Origin: Nitrobacteraceae bacterium AZCC 2146
Lineage (GTDB): Bacteria > Pseudomonadota > Alphaproteobacteria > Rhizobiales > Xanthobacteraceae
Direction of reading: 5' to 3'
Assembly (NCBI GenBank): GCA_036924855.1
Contig: JBAGRP010000001.1
Coordinates: 5,208,001-5,272,000 of the forward strand
Length of the DNA: 64,000 nt
Position 1 is the stretch's first letter; the number at the start of each line of letters is the position of its first letter. The position numbers were made by a program, and so were the translations under genes. Positions 39,035 to 47,517 of the stretch are shown here, piece after piece. The notes under the pieces were generated by a model. It worked only from the letters and a program-made list of their open reading frames with translations. It was not told the DNA's origin and made no database searches.

Positions 39035-39054
39035 TGTTATGTTATAACATAACA
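39035..39054 (+). promoter_or_regulatory. Zur-type operator
   Basis: TGTTATGTTATAACATAACA is a perfect 20-bp palindrome that matches the alphaproteobacterial Zur (zinc uptake regulator) box. It lies 70 bp before the zigA start, so the gene should be de-repressed in zinc shortage. Confidence 0.85.
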
Positions 39055-39123
39055 AAACGGCAGTGCCCATGACCATGCGCGTATTCCGTCGCTTCCTATC
39101 CCTCAAAAGACTGTTTGATCTCG

Positions 39124-40314
39124 ATGCAAAAACTCCCCGTCACAGTTTTGTCCGGCTTCCTCGGGGCTGGGAAGACAACTTTGCTGAACCATGTGCTGAA
39201 CAACCGCCACGGCCTGAAGGTGGCGGTGATTGTGAACGACATGAGCGAGGTGAACATCGATGCCGACCTCGTTCGCGATGGCGGTGCGAATCTGTCGCGA
39301 ACGGATGAGAAGCTGGTCGAGATGACCAATGGCTGCATCTGCTGCACGCTGCGCGACGATCTGTTGAAGGAAGTGCGCGGCCTCGCCGAGGCTGGCCGTT
39401 TCGATTACCTGCTGATCGAATCCACCGGCATTGCCGAGCCGCTGCCGGTCGCCGCCACCTTCGATTTCCGCGACGAGAACGGCGACAGCCTGTCCGATGT
39501 CGCGCGGCTCGACACCATGGTGACGGTGGTCGATGCGGTGAACCTGCTGAAGGACTATTCCTCGACGGACTTTTTGCAGGACCGCGGCGAAGCGCTGGAG
39601 GGCGACCAGCGCACGCTGGTGGATCTGCTGGTCGAGCAGATCGAATTCGCTGACGTGGTGGTGCTCAACAAGATCGATGACGCCACGCCGACGCAGCGCG
39701 ACAACGCGCGAAAAATCATCCGCGCGCTGAATCCCGACGCCGACATCATCGAGGCCGATTTCGCGCAGGTGCCGTTCGATCGCGTGCTCGACACCGGTCG
39801 CTTCGACTTCGAAAAGGCTCAGCAGCACCCGCTCTGGTACAAGGAGCTGTACGGTTTTGCCGATCACACGCCGGAGACTGAGGAATACGGCGTGACAAAC
39901 TTCGTCTACCGCGCGCGGCGGCCGTTCGATCCCGCCAAATTCCAGGCGTTCCTGCGCGAGAGCTGGGGCGGCGTGATCCGCAGCAAGGGCCACTTCTGGC
40001 TGGCGACGCGGCCGCAATGGGTCGGCGAGCTCAGCCAGGCCGGCGCCATCGTGCGCAGCGAAGGCATGGGCTTCTGGTGGGCCAACGTGCCCGCCGATCC
40101 CTACTGGCGGCAGTCGCTGAAGAAGAACTGGAACGAGATCTACGGCGACCGTCGCCAGGAAATTGTCTTCATCGGCACGGGCATGGACGAAGCCGATATT
40201 CGCCGCCGGCTCGATGCGTGCCTCGTTGCGGGAAAACCGGGGATGGACATTGCGGGCTGGGCGAACCTGTTCGATCCGTTTCCGAAGTGGAAGCGGGCGG
40301 ACGAGGCGGGGTGA
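39124..40314 (+). CDS. zigA: G3E/CobW-family GTPase, zinc metallochaperone ZigA type
   Basis: ATG 39124 gives 396 residues; an in-frame TTG lies 9 bp upstream. The P-loop GFLGAGKTT is at residues 11-19, the metal-binding GCICC (C71, C73, C74) follows, and NKID is the guanine-specificity motif. The C-terminal half has the CobW_C domain ([42 protein letters not shown] as separate blocks). Such GTPases move zinc to essential enzymes when zinc is scarce. The Zur-type palindrome directly upstream strongly supports zinc rather than cobalt or nickel. Confidence 0.93.
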   Translation: MQKLPVTVLSGFLGAGKTTLLNHVLNNRHGLKVAVIVNDMSEVNIDADLVRDGGANLSRTDEKLVEMTNGCICCTLRDDLLKEVRGLAEAGRFDYLLIESTGIAEPLPVAATFDFRDENGDSLSDVARLDTMVTVVDAVNLLKDYSSTDFLQDRGEALEGDQRTLVDLLVEQIEFADVVVLNKIDDATPTQRDNARKIIRALNPDADIIEADFAQVPFDRVLDTGRFDFEKAQQHPLWYKELYGFADHTPETEEYGVTNFVYRARRPFDPAKFQAFLRESWGGVIRSKGHFWLATRPQWVGELSQAGAIVRSEGMGFWWANVPADPYWRQSLKKNWNEIYGDRRQEIVFIGTGMDEADIRRRLDACLVAGKPGMDIAGWANLFDPFPKWKRADEAG

Positions 40315-40892
40315 GGGCCGTGAGGTAGTTTAGGTGTCGATGCGGAAAGCTTCTGGTGCGCCATTCAGAATAAAACTGCGAACTCGTATATTATTGAAAT
40401 TGCTATATAATTCAAATAATATTTGCTCATGGTGCAAAATTCCGCAGGGGCGGCGATCTACCCCTTCGACTTCTGCGACACGGGCGAGCGCGCGGCTTCG
40501 AGATCGCGCACCAGAGCCTCGCGGATCTGATCACGACGCTGGCTAGCCTCGGTATCAGCCGCAACAGCCGCCGCAACCGCACCGGGCTCGACGACCTGCA
40601 GCAGAGATGTCTCGGTGGCATCGTCGACCCGCAAGCCGCCAAAGGCAGCGCGGCTCGCCATTGTCCAGCCAGCCACGGGAGCGCGCGGACGGTATTCTGA
40701 ACGGCTATTTAATGGAGAGGGCTTGAGATTCAGTTTATGGGGATGGCAGCCCGGGCTTTTGCCGGGACGCTGGATTCAGTCTGTGTCGGACGCAAACGCC
40801 TATCGGGAATGTAGGATACTGTGGCCGTTAGTGGATTTCGACCCAATCAGGCCACGCCAAGAATGACTATTGGCGGGATAGGAGACAACCAA
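40315..40892. other. 578-bp intergenic region with AT-rich stretch and recombinase fragment
   Basis: The first part (about 40370-40440) is strikingly AT-rich for this genome. The middle holds a serine-recombinase remnant on the minus strand. The right part, near 40720-40790, contains a GCCCGGGCTTTTGCCGGGAC-type imperfect inverted repeat, then the ribosome site of the next gene. No intact gene is visible. Confidence 0.55.
40458..40676 (-). pseudogene. remnant of a large serine recombinase
   Basis: A 72-codon frame contains AFGGLRVDDATETSLLQVVEPGAVAAAV followed by RRDQIREALVRDLEAAR (short blocks AFGGLRVDDA, LLQVVEPGAVAAA, ALVRDLEAAR). These match my recollection of the region after the zinc ribbon in rhizobial transposon-type serine recombinases, where FGGLRVDDA, VVQPAA and RRDLEAARYAA follow each other. 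The catalytic N-terminal domain and the rest of the coiled coil are missing, so this is a decayed scar of a mobile element. It lies about 635 bp from a tRNA gene, a common integration setting. Confidence 0.55.
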
Positions 40893-41309
40893 ATGCGCCC
40901 AATACCGCTGGGAACGAAAGGAGCGTTCACGCTGCGTGTGCTGCCTGAGCATCTCGCCAATCAATTCAAAGACGCGATGCTGCCGAAGGTTTTGGCCACC
41001 CCTGTTATGATCTTGATCATGGAAAACGCCGCTCTCGATGCGATCCGGCCATTTCTGGAATTAGGTGAGAGCGCGGTCGGTACCGAAATAGATGTACGGC
41101 ACATTGCCGCAACGCCTGTCGGTCATCACGTTCGTGGCGAAGCCGAGGTGATCAAGGTCGAAGGAAAACGAATTGAGTTCAAGGTATCGGCGAACGACGA
41201 AATAGAAGAAATCGGCAACGGAACTCACCAAAGAATTGTAATCAACCTGCGTTCGTTCAACGAGCGTCTCGTTATCAAGAGCGCCAGTGGTTCAGAAATC
41301 CGCGAGTAA
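40893..41309 (+). CDS. FlK-like hotdog thioesterase
   Basis: ATG 40893 follows TAGGAG and gives 138 residues starting MRPIPLGTKGAFTLRV. Blocks HLANQFKDAMLPKVLATPVMI, ENAALDAIRPFLELGESAVGTE, HIAATPVGHHVRGEAEV and RIEFKVSANDEIEEIGNGTHQR place it with fluoroacetyl-CoA thioesterase-like (FlK) hotdog proteins. These conserve the Thr/Glu/His set visible here as AT-P, ENAAL and GHH. Most relatives hydrolyse ordinary short acyl-CoAs, so the fluoroacetate activity is not implied. The gene ends just before tRNA-Leu. Confidence 0.85.
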   Translation: MRPIPLGTKGAFTLRVLPEHLANQFKDAMLPKVLATPVMILIMENAALDAIRPFLELGESAVGTEIDVRHIAATPVGHHVRGEAEVIKVEGKRIEFKVSANDEIEEIGNGTHQRIVINLRSFNERLVIKSASGSEIRE

Positions 41310-41310
41310 A

Positions 41311-41395
41311 TGGTGCCCCTGGCCGGAATCGAACCAGCACTCCTTGCGGAACTCGATTTTGAGTCGAGCGCGTCTACCAATTCCGCCACAGGGGC
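41311..41395 (-). tRNA. tRNA-Leu (anticodon CAA)
   Basis: Read on the minus strand, the gene starts GCCCCTGTGGCGGAATTGG and ends CAGGGGCACCA with an encoded CCA. The acceptor arms GCCCCTG and CAGGGGC pair fully. The anticodon stem CTCGA/TCGAG encloses the loop CTCAAAA, anticodon CAA, which reads UUG. A long variable arm (TTCCGCAAGGAGT) and the T-loop GGTTCGATTCC confirm a class II leucine tRNA of 85 nt. Confidence 0.97.
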
Positions 41396-41637
41396 CATCG
41401 GACGCCGACGGTAAGGCCGGGGTCGCGAAGCGGGCGGAATATAGCGGGCGCTGACTTGAGGTCAACCTTGAGGCCAGCCTTGGGGGCAACCGGCGCGTTG
41501 GTTGCAAAACATCCCCTGAGAAGCACCTTGAGAAACGCCACCAGGAAACACCTCCGGGAAACACCCCATAGTGATCAGGCCTGCCTCGACAGGGTCGTGG
41601 ACGCGGGATAGGACGCAGGCTCACCCTGGAGAGCGAC

Positions 41638-42180
41638 GTGACCGCCGAAACCACCTTCAAGCCCGCGCAGGCACGCGGCCAGTCCAATCCGGCGCTGATC
41701 GCCGCACTGGCGATCGCGATTGTCGCTGCGGCGACGCTGGCCGGCGCCTGGTTCTTTCAGCTGGTGCTGGATATCCAGCCCTGTCCGCTCTGCCTGGAGC
41801 AGCGCTACGCTTATTACCTTGCGGTGCCGCTGGCCCTGCTGGTGGCGCTGGCCGCCGCGAAGGATGCCCCACGCGGCGTGCTGATCGGGGGACTCGCGCT
41901 GCTGGCGATGGCGGCGCTCGGCAACGCTATCCTCGGCGGCTATCATTCCGGGGTCGAATGGGGTTTTTGGCCCGGCCCGACCGATTGCACCGGGCCGGTC
42001 GGCAATCTCGGTAACGCCGGCAGCCTGCTGCAGCGGCTCGACACCGTGAAGGTGATCCGCTGCGACGAGGTGCAGTTTCGCTTTCTTGGTATTTCGCTGG
42101 CCGGCTACAACGTGCTGATCTCGCTGGTCATGGCCGCGATCGCCCTGTGGGGCGTCCGCAAGACGGCGGCGAAGGCCTAA
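41638..42180 (+). CDS. dsbB: disulfide bond formation protein B
   Basis: GTG 41638 gives 180 residues with four membrane helices. The first periplasmic cysteine pair is C49/C52 (QPCPLC) and the second C117/C142 (TDCTGP and VIRCDE), as required to pass electrons from DsbA to quinone. Blocks CLEQRYAYYLAV and GYHSGVEWGFWPGPT are typical. A DsbA-like protein is encoded at 49161 but is not adjacent. The TAA stop overlaps the convergent AbrB-like gene's stop (CTAA). Confidence 0.93.
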   Translation: MTAETTFKPAQARGQSNPALIAALAIAIVAAATLAGAWFFQLVLDIQPCPLCLEQRYAYYLAVPLALLVALAAAKDAPRGVLIGGLALLAMAALGNAILGGYHSGVEWGFWPGPTDCTGPVGNLGNAGSLLQRLDTVKVIRCDEVQFRFLGISLAGYNVLISLVMAAIALWGVRKTAAKA

Positions 42181-43241
42181 TCGTCGATGTCGTCCTGCGC
42201 CTTGCCGAACAGGTGCACGATACCCGGCGTTGCGATCGAGACGTAGATGAAGCGCGACAAATGATGCGCGCCGACGAACACGGGATCGATATGCAGCGTC
42301 AGCGCCAGCGCCAGCATGGCGTCCATCGCGCCCGGTGCGAATGCCACCACGACATCGCTGAGCTTGACGTGGGTGGTCAGCGCGATGGCGGCGACGAACA
42401 CCGCCGAGATGGTGATGGCGACCGCGAATGAGCCCAGCGCCGCGGCGAGATGGCTGAGGATGGTGCGCGGCTTGATCTTGCCGAAGCGCGAGCCGATCAG
42501 GGTGCCGATGCCGACCAGAGCGGTGATATAGGCCCATTGCGGCAAGGTGCCCTCGACCCAGCCGGCACCATGCAGCACCGACGACGCCAGCATCGCGCCG
42601 AACATCCAGCTCGCCGGAAACTTGATCCAGCGCATCAGCAGCGAAACCGCAACAGCCGCCGCGGCCAGTTCGGCCAGCGCCAGCGGCGTCGCCGGAAGGC
42701 CGCGCGACGGCAGCGGGCCATGGCCCATCAGTCCGGTGGCGGCGAGCAGCAGCGGCACCGCGGCGGTGAGAATGATCACGCGAAAGATCTGCACCACGGC
42801 GATGCCGGCGACATCGGCATTGCGCTCGGTCGCCAGCATGATGATCTGCGACAGCGCGCCGGGGCTGCCGGCCAGCAGCGCCGAGGTGCGGTCCCAGCCA
42901 TGGAAGCGCTGCAGATACAGGCTGCTGCCGAAGGTCGAGCAGAACGTCGCCACCGCGAGGAGCGAGATCGTCACCGGATAGGCGCTGAGGTTTTTCACCA
43001 TGGTCGGCGACACCATCGATCCCAGCGACATCCCCAGTGTCATCAGGATGACATGCGCCAGCGGCTGCGGCAGGCCGACCGGGCGGCCGGACACGCCGAA
43101 CGTGGCCACCGCGATCATCGCGCCGGAAATCAGCCCGCCCGGCAGTTCGGCCCAGTAAAACAGCCCGCCACCGAGCGCGCCGATGACGAGCGTCTCGATG
43201 GTGGTGAAGACTTGTGATCGGCTCGGGAGAGGGAGGGGCAT
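42177..43241 (-). CDS. AbrB-family membrane protein (putative transporter)
   Basis: The 354-residue, highly hydrophobic protein has two similar halves of about five helices, with blocks LGGGLFYWAELPGGLISGAMIAVA, AGSPGALSQIIMLATERNADVAG and FAPGAMDAMLALALTLHIDPVFVGAHH, of which the shared SPGALSQ/APGAMDAM motifs mark the internal duplication. This is the AbrB/YdaO-like membrane family often misnamed ammonia monooxygenase. It is unrelated to the DNA-binding AbrB. Transport of an unknown substrate is presumed. Confidence 0.88.
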   Translation of the reverse strand: MPLPLPSRSQVFTTIETLVIGALGGGLFYWAELPGGLISGAMIAVATFGVSGRPVGLPQPLAHVILMTLGMSLGSMVSPTMVKNLSAYPVTISLLAVATFCSTFGSSLYLQRFHGWDRTSALLAGSPGALSQIIMLATERNADVAGIAVVQIFRVIILTAAVPLLLAATGLMGHGPLPSRGLPATPLALAELAAAAVAVSLLMRWIKFPASWMFGAMLASSVLHGAGWVEGTLPQWAYITALVGIGTLIGSRFGKIKPRTILSHLAAALGSFAVAITISAVFVAAIALTTHVKLSDVVVAFAPGAMDAMLALALTLHIDPVFVGAHHLSRFIYVSIATPGIVHLFGKAQDDIDD

Positions 43242-43386
43242 TTGCGCGAGGGGCTCGATGAGCCCGTCTTATGGCAAAGTCCGGTCGAAGCTACAAATGC
43301 GGTTCACGCAGGGCATCATCCCGGCTTCCGCTTGCAAGCGCGCTTGCCGGGACGACTTGTTGAGATGCGGTGGGAAGACTCCCGCC

Positions 43387-43668
43387 TCAGTTCGCCTTGG
43401 CGCCGGTCTTCTTGCATTCGGAGCGGAATTTCCGGCGCTCCTGGCCGTGCAGTCCCTTGGCGTCGGCCTGCTTCGAGCATTCCAGCGAGGCTTCGGTGCG
43501 CGGCTTTTCGGCCTTCTTTTCAGGCGCCGCCTTGGTTTCGGCGGGCGCCGTCTTGGCGGGCGTGGATTTGGTCGTCGGCGTGGCTGCAGGGGTTTGCGCG
43601 GAGGCTGTGCCGATCAGCAGCAGGGAGGCAATGGCGGCGACGGCCGTGCGGGAGGAAAAATTCATCAT
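43387..43668 (-). CDS. PsiF-repeat periplasmic protein
   Basis: The 93-residue protein has a signal peptide (TAVAAIASLLLIGTASAQ), a Thr/Pro/Lys-rich linker and one PsiF-like repeat, ECSKQADAKGLHGQERRKF followed by RSECKK. In Escherichia coli PsiF is phosphate-starvation inducible, but its function is unknown. A second ATG directly follows the first, so the start may be one codon later. The basic, cysteine-paired repeat suggests a small disulfide-stabilised unit. Confidence 0.8.
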   Translation of the reverse strand: MMNFSSRTAVAAIASLLLIGTASAQTPAATPTTKSTPAKTAPAETKAAPEKKAEKPRTEASLECSKQADAKGLHGQERRKFRSECKKTGAKAN

Positions 43669-43860
43669 GGGGACACCTCGAGTTGAAGATACCGCACGGT
43701 CGCGCCGCCGGGCTGAACGGTGGGTGAATGAATCGCTTTGTGCGTCGCAGTGCCGATCACGATAATTTTGATATGGGCGAACCGACGCCGTTTGCCCCGC
43801 GCTGCCGCCGCGCTAGGATACCGTTCTTGAGATCGCTGTTTGTTTAGGGAGAGAACGACT

Positions 43861-44361
43861 ATGACGATTCACACGAAACTTTTTAGTGCGGTGATGTTGT
43901 CCGGCTTTGCGATGCTCACCTTCAGCCCGGCCAATGCCTTGAGCATGTCGGAATGCAGCGCGAAGTACAAAGCGGCGCAGACCGCGGGCACACTGAACGG
44001 CCAGAAGTGGAATGACTTCCGCAAGGCGGAATGCGGCAGCGATGCCGCGGCAACGCCAGCCGCGACAACGACTCCTGCTGCGGCTCCCGCCGCGCCGAAA
44101 GCTACTGAGGCCAAGCCGGCTGCCACGCCGAAGCAGGCGGCCGCGCCCGCTGCGGCTCCTGTCGCCACGGGGCCTGCGACCTTCCCCTCGGCGATCGATC
44201 CGAAATACGCCAAGGAGCCCGCCGGCAAGGCCCGCATGCACACCTGTGTGGACATGTACAACGCCAACAAGGCCGGCACCGGCAATGGCGGGCTGAAGTG
44301 GATCCAGAAGGGCGGCGGCTATTACAGCGAATGCACCAAGAAGCTGAAGGGTGCGGCGTGA
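43861..44361 (+). CDS. secreted protein with two PsiF-like cysteine repeats
   Basis: ATG 43861 follows GGGAGAGAACG and gives 166 residues with a signal peptide ending ANA. A first module (SMSECSAKYKAAQTAGTLNG then QKWNDFRKAECG) and a second (MHTCVDMYNANKAGTGNGG, then GGYYSECTKKLKG) share C-x-x-Y/M..., N-G, K/W and a closing E-C spacing. They are joined by an Ala/Pro/Lys linker of about 70 residues. The protein appears to be an internal duplication of the PsiF-like repeat seen at 43387-43668. Function is unknown. Confidence 0.72.
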   Translation: MTIHTKLFSAVMLSGFAMLTFSPANALSMSECSAKYKAAQTAGTLNGQKWNDFRKAECGSDAAATPAATTTPAAAPAAPKATEAKPAATPKQAAAPAAAPVATGPATFPSAIDPKYAKEPAGKARMHTCVDMYNANKAGTGNGGLKWIQKGGGYYSECTKKLKGAA

Positions 44362-44364
44362 CGC

Positions 44365-44805
44365 CTATCGCTTGAGGGCGATCAGGACCGCGCCGCAGGC
44401 GATCAGGACGATTCCCAGCCATCCGCTGGCGGATGGCCGTTCGCCCAGGAAAGCCACGCCGAAGATCGCCACCAGGACGACACTGAGCTTGTCGACCGGG
44501 GCGACCAGCGACGCCTGTCCCAGTTTCAGCGCGCGAAAATAGCACAGCCAGGAAGCGCCGGTCCCCAGTCCGGACAAGACCAGAAAAACCCAGGTCCGCG
44601 TCGAGATCGACGCGGGCTGCACGAATTGTCCCGTCGCCAGCAAAATGAAGCCGAGGCTGATGAGGACGACGATGGTGCGGATGAAGGTCGCCAAATCGGA
44701 ACCGATATTTTCCACGCCGATTTTGGCGAAGATGGCTGTCAGGGCAGCGAACACGGCGGACAGGACGGCCCAGACCTGCCACGAATAGGAAGAGCCGAAG
44801 TTCAT
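44365..44805 (-). CDS. EamA-domain membrane protein, half-size
   Basis: ATG 44805 follows GGGAGAG and yields 146 residues with about five helices: AVLSAVFAALTAIFAKIGVENIGSDLATFIRTIVVL (short blocks ALTAIFAKIGVENI and FIRTIVV), SGLGTGASWLCYFRALKLG and VAPVDKLSVVLVAIFGVAFLGERP. This is one EamA unit, whereas most drug/metabolite transporters have two, so it should act as a dimer. It starts 20 bp after feoB and may be transcribed with feoAB, though a link to iron is not established. Confidence 0.85.
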   Translation of the reverse strand: MNFGSSYSWQVWAVLSAVFAALTAIFAKIGVENIGSDLATFIRTIVVLISLGFILLATGQFVQPASISTRTWVFLVLSGLGTGASWLCYFRALKLGQASLVAPVDKLSVVLVAIFGVAFLGERPSASGWLGIVLIACGAVLIALKR

Positions 44806-44825
44806 TCTCTCTCCCGGTCGTTCAC

Positions 44826-46709
44826 CTACGCGCCGAACGCCCGGGCGATGTTGTAGGTCAGCAGGCTTGCGACATAGGCCAGCGCGAACATGTAGACAAA
44901 GGTGATGACCATCCAGCGCGCGCTGCCGGTTTCCCGGCGGATCACGGCGAGTGTCGATGCGCATTGCGGCGCGAAGATGAACCAGACCAGCACCGACAGC
45001 GCTGTGGCCAGGCTCCATTTGTCGGCGAGCACCTGCCCGATCTGGTCTGCGGCTTCCTTGCCGCCCTCGATCGCATAGACGGTGCCAAGCGCCGCGACCG
45101 CGACTTCGCGGGCCGCCATGCCGGGAATCAGCGCGACGGCGATCTGCCAGTTGAAGCCGAGCGGCGCCAGCAGCGGCTCCAGCCCGTGGCCGATCATCGC
45201 GGCGAGGCTGTAGTTGATGGCGGGGCCTTCAGCGCCCGCCGGCGGCTGCGGAAACGAGGCCAGGAACCAGATCAGCACCATCATCGACAGGATCGTGGTG
45301 CCGGCGCGGTGCAGGAACATCTTGGCGCGGGTATAGACGCCGATCGCGATGCTGCGCGGCCGCGGCAGCTTGTAGTCGGGCAATTCAAGCATGAACGGCG
45401 CCGGCTGATAGTCGCGCCACATGAAGAACTTGACGACGAAGGACACGCCCAGCGCGCTGCCGATCCCGGCGGTGTAGAGCCCGAACATCACCAGCCCCTG
45501 CAAATTCACCCAGCCCCAGATGTCCCTGGCGGGAATGAAGGCGGAGATGATCAGCGTATAGACCGGAATTCGCGCCGAGCAGGTCATCAGTGGCGCGATC
45601 AGGATGGTGGTCAGCCGGTCGCGGCGATTGTCGATCACGCGCGTCGCCATGATGCCGGGGATGGCGCAGGCGAAGCTCGACAGCAGCGGGATGAAGGCGC
45701 GGCCGTGCAGGCCCGCGCCGCCCATGATGCGGTCCATCAGGAACGCGGCGCGGGCCATGTAGCCGAAATCTTCGAGCAGCAGGATGAACAGGAAGATGAT
45801 GATGATCTGCGGCAGGAACACGATGACGCTGCCGACGCCGGAGATCACGCCGTCCTGCAGGAAGCTTTGCAGCAGGCCGCCGGGCAGCGTGTCATGCACC
45901 AGTTGCCCCAGCGCTGCGAACGCGGACGACAGCAGCTCCATCGCCGGCTGCGCCCAGCTGAACACCGCCTGGAACATCACGAACAGGATCAGCGCGAGGA
46001 TCAGCAGGCCAGCGACGGGATGCAGGACGACGGCGTCGACCCGCGTGGTCAGCGAATCCGGCCTGGTCGGCATCTTGACCGTGTCGCGGATGATCCGGTC
46101 GGCCTCGCGCTGCAGGGCTTTCAGCTCGGAGATGCTCAGCGGCTTCCAGGTATTGTCGGTAGTCGCCGCACGCGCGCGCGCCGCGAATTCGTCGGTCAGC
46201 CGGATCAGCTCCGCGGTGCCGCCCTTGCGCACCGCCACCGAGGTCACGACGGGCACGCCGAGCGCCGCGGACATGGCTTCGAGATCGACGCTGACGCCGC
46301 GGCGCTGCGCGATGTCGAACATGTTCAGCACCACCATCAGCGGCCGGCCGGTTCGTTTCAGTTCGAGCACCAGCCGGAAGGTGAGGCGGAGATTGGTGGA
46401 ATCGGCGACGCACAGCACCAGGTCCGGCAAGGCCTCGCCCGGAAACTTGCCGAGCACCACGTCGCGGGTGATCTCCTCGTCCGGGCTGCGGCCGCGCAGC
46501 GAATAGGTGCCGGGCAGGTCGACCAGCGAGATCTGGCGGCCGGTCGGGGTCACGAAGGCGCCGGCCTTTCGCTCGACGGTCACGCCGGGATAGTTGGCGA
46601 CCTTCTGTCGGCTGCCGGTGAGGGCATTGAACAGCGAGGTCTTGCCGCTGTTGGGGGCGCCGACCAGCGCGAGATGGATCGATCCGGCGTTCATTGAGTC
46701 CACGCCCAT
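44826..46709 (-). CDS. feoB: ferrous iron transport protein B
   Basis: The 627-residue protein combines a GTPase domain (G1 GAPNSGKTS, G3 DLPGTYSLRGRSPDEEIT, G4 NMFD) with a membrane domain carrying the Gate regions (FLPQIIIIFLFILLLEDFGYMARA, SCSARIPVYTLIISAF, and MAAREVAVAALGTVYAIEGG). It imports Fe(II) across the inner membrane. It is about 145 residues shorter than Escherichia coli FeoB. Its ATG overlaps the feoA stop (ATGA), so translation is coupled. An internal ATG at 46694 is a possible start. Confidence 0.96.
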   Translation of the reverse strand: MGVDSMNAGSIHLALVGAPNSGKTSLFNALTGSRQKVANYPGVTVERKAGAFVTPTGRQISLVDLPGTYSLRGRSPDEEITRDVVLGKFPGEALPDLVLCVADSTNLRLTFRLVLELKRTGRPLMVVLNMFDIAQRRGVSVDLEAMSAALGVPVVTSVAVRKGGTAELIRLTDEFAARARAATTDNTWKPLSISELKALQREADRIIRDTVKMPTRPDSLTTRVDAVVLHPVAGLLILALILFVMFQAVFSWAQPAMELLSSAFAALGQLVHDTLPGGLLQSFLQDGVISGVGSVIVFLPQIIIIFLFILLLEDFGYMARAAFLMDRIMGGAGLHGRAFIPLLSSFACAIPGIMATRVIDNRRDRLTTILIAPLMTCSARIPVYTLIISAFIPARDIWGWVNLQGLVMFGLYTAGIGSALGVSFVVKFFMWRDYQPAPFMLELPDYKLPRPRSIAIGVYTRAKMFLHRAGTTILSMMVLIWFLASFPQPPAGAEGPAINYSLAAMIGHGLEPLLAPLGFNWQIAVALIPGMAAREVAVAALGTVYAIEGGKEAADQIGQVLADKWSLATALSVLVWFIFAPQCASTLAVIRRETGSARWMVITFVYMFALAYVASLLTYNIARAFGA

Positions 46710-46984
46710 CAGATGACGACGACGGCCATCGCTTCGCGCCGTCGCAGGGCAATCGTGATGTTATCGACGCGAACCGCGATCGGATCGCGCCGGATTGCGC
46801 CTTCGTGCAGGATTTCGACCCTGGCGCCTTCGACAAAACCCATTTCGATCAGCTGGCTCTCAAGCTCGATCGCCGACAACGAGGATCCGCCGGCCTGCAC
46901 GTGCAGCCCTTGAATCGTCCCCGAAAAGCCGCGAGGGGCATTGCCGAGAAGAAATGTCGTGGCATTGGCGGCTGCGATGTCCAT
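46709..46984 (-). CDS. feoA: ferrous iron transport protein A
   Basis: Starting at ATG 46984 gives 91 residues with the SH3-like FeoA fold: LGNAPRGFSGTIQGLHVQAGG, ESQLIEMGFVEGARVEILHEG, DPIAVRVDNITIALRRREA. FeoA is a small cytoplasmic partner needed for FeoB function. The gene overlaps feoB by ATGA and is first in the operon. A dyad resembling an Irr ICE box lies at 47035-47049. Confidence 0.92.
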   Translation of the reverse strand: MDIAAANATTFLLGNAPRGFSGTIQGLHVQAGGSSLSAIELESQLIEMGFVEGARVEILHEGAIRRDPIAVRVDNITIALRRREAMAVVVI

Positions 46985-47033
46985 GGCACGCTTCTTCCAA
47001 GCGCGGCCCATGTGGTCAAGCGCGAAGCGGCAG

Positions 47034-47050
47034 CTTAGAACGATTATAAG
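47034..47050 (-). promoter_or_regulatory. Irr/ICE-like dyad upstream of feoA
   Basis: CTTAGAA-CGA-TTATAAG is a 7-3-7 dyad with one mismatch and resembles the rhizobial ICE motif (TTAGAA-N3-TTCTAA) bound by Irr. It lies about 50 bp before the feoA start, where it could control feoAB by iron. Confidence 0.5.
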
Positions 47051-47130
47051 GACACGATATCGGCAGCTCCGGCCCTGATCGACATCGCCCACGACCCAAG
47101 CGATAAAGCCACAACGCCAGCGGAGACCCT

Positions 47131-47517
47131 ATGATAGCAAGCCTGAGTTTGATCCTGCTGTGCCAGCTGGCCGGCGAGATCGTTGTGCGCGGTCTGGCGC
47201 TGCCGATGCCCGGCCCGGTGATCGGGATGCTGCTGTTGCTGATCCTGCTGCTGTTGCGCGACCGATTTGGGTGGTTGGCGCGGGGGCCGCTGCAGAGTAA
47301 TGGCGTCGAGAATGGCGCCAGGGGACTTCTCGCGCATCTGTCGCTGCTGTTCGTGCCGGCCGGCGTCGGCGTGGTGCAAAAACTCGATCTGCTCGCCGAA
47401 CACGGCCTCGCCATCGCCGCGATCCTGGCGATTTCCGTGGTGATCACGCTGCTGGTGACGGTGGCAACGTTCCTGGTCGCGAATCGCCTGATGACGCGCG
47501 GAAAGAGCGCGTCATGA
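47131..47517 (+). CDS. CidA/LrgA-family membrane protein
   Basis: The 128-residue protein has four membrane helices: CQLAGEIVVRGLALPMPGPVIGM and ARGLLAHLSLLFVPAGVGVV are the signature blocks of the holin-like CidA/LrgA family. Its start codon region follows feoA divergently. The lrgB-like partner overlaps by ATGA (47514-47517). The pair has been linked to murein hydrolase control and, in some bacteria, to transport of small organic acids such as pyruvate or glycolate. Confidence 0.93.
   Translation: MIASLSLILLCQLAGEIVVRGLALPMPGPVIGMLLLLILLLLRDRFGWLARGPLQSNGVENGARGLLAHLSLLFVPAGVGVVQKLDLLAEHGLAIAAILAISVVITLLVTVATFLVANRLMTRGKSAS

Noticed and set aside
39063..39308. 81-codon frame starting between the Zur site and zigA
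   Set aside because: It overlaps zigA in another frame and becomes Arg/Glu/Pro-rich; considered as a leader peptide but nothing supports it.
44964..46697. Plus-strand frame of about 577 codons across feoB
   Set aside because: Antisense artefact of the high-GC feoB gene.
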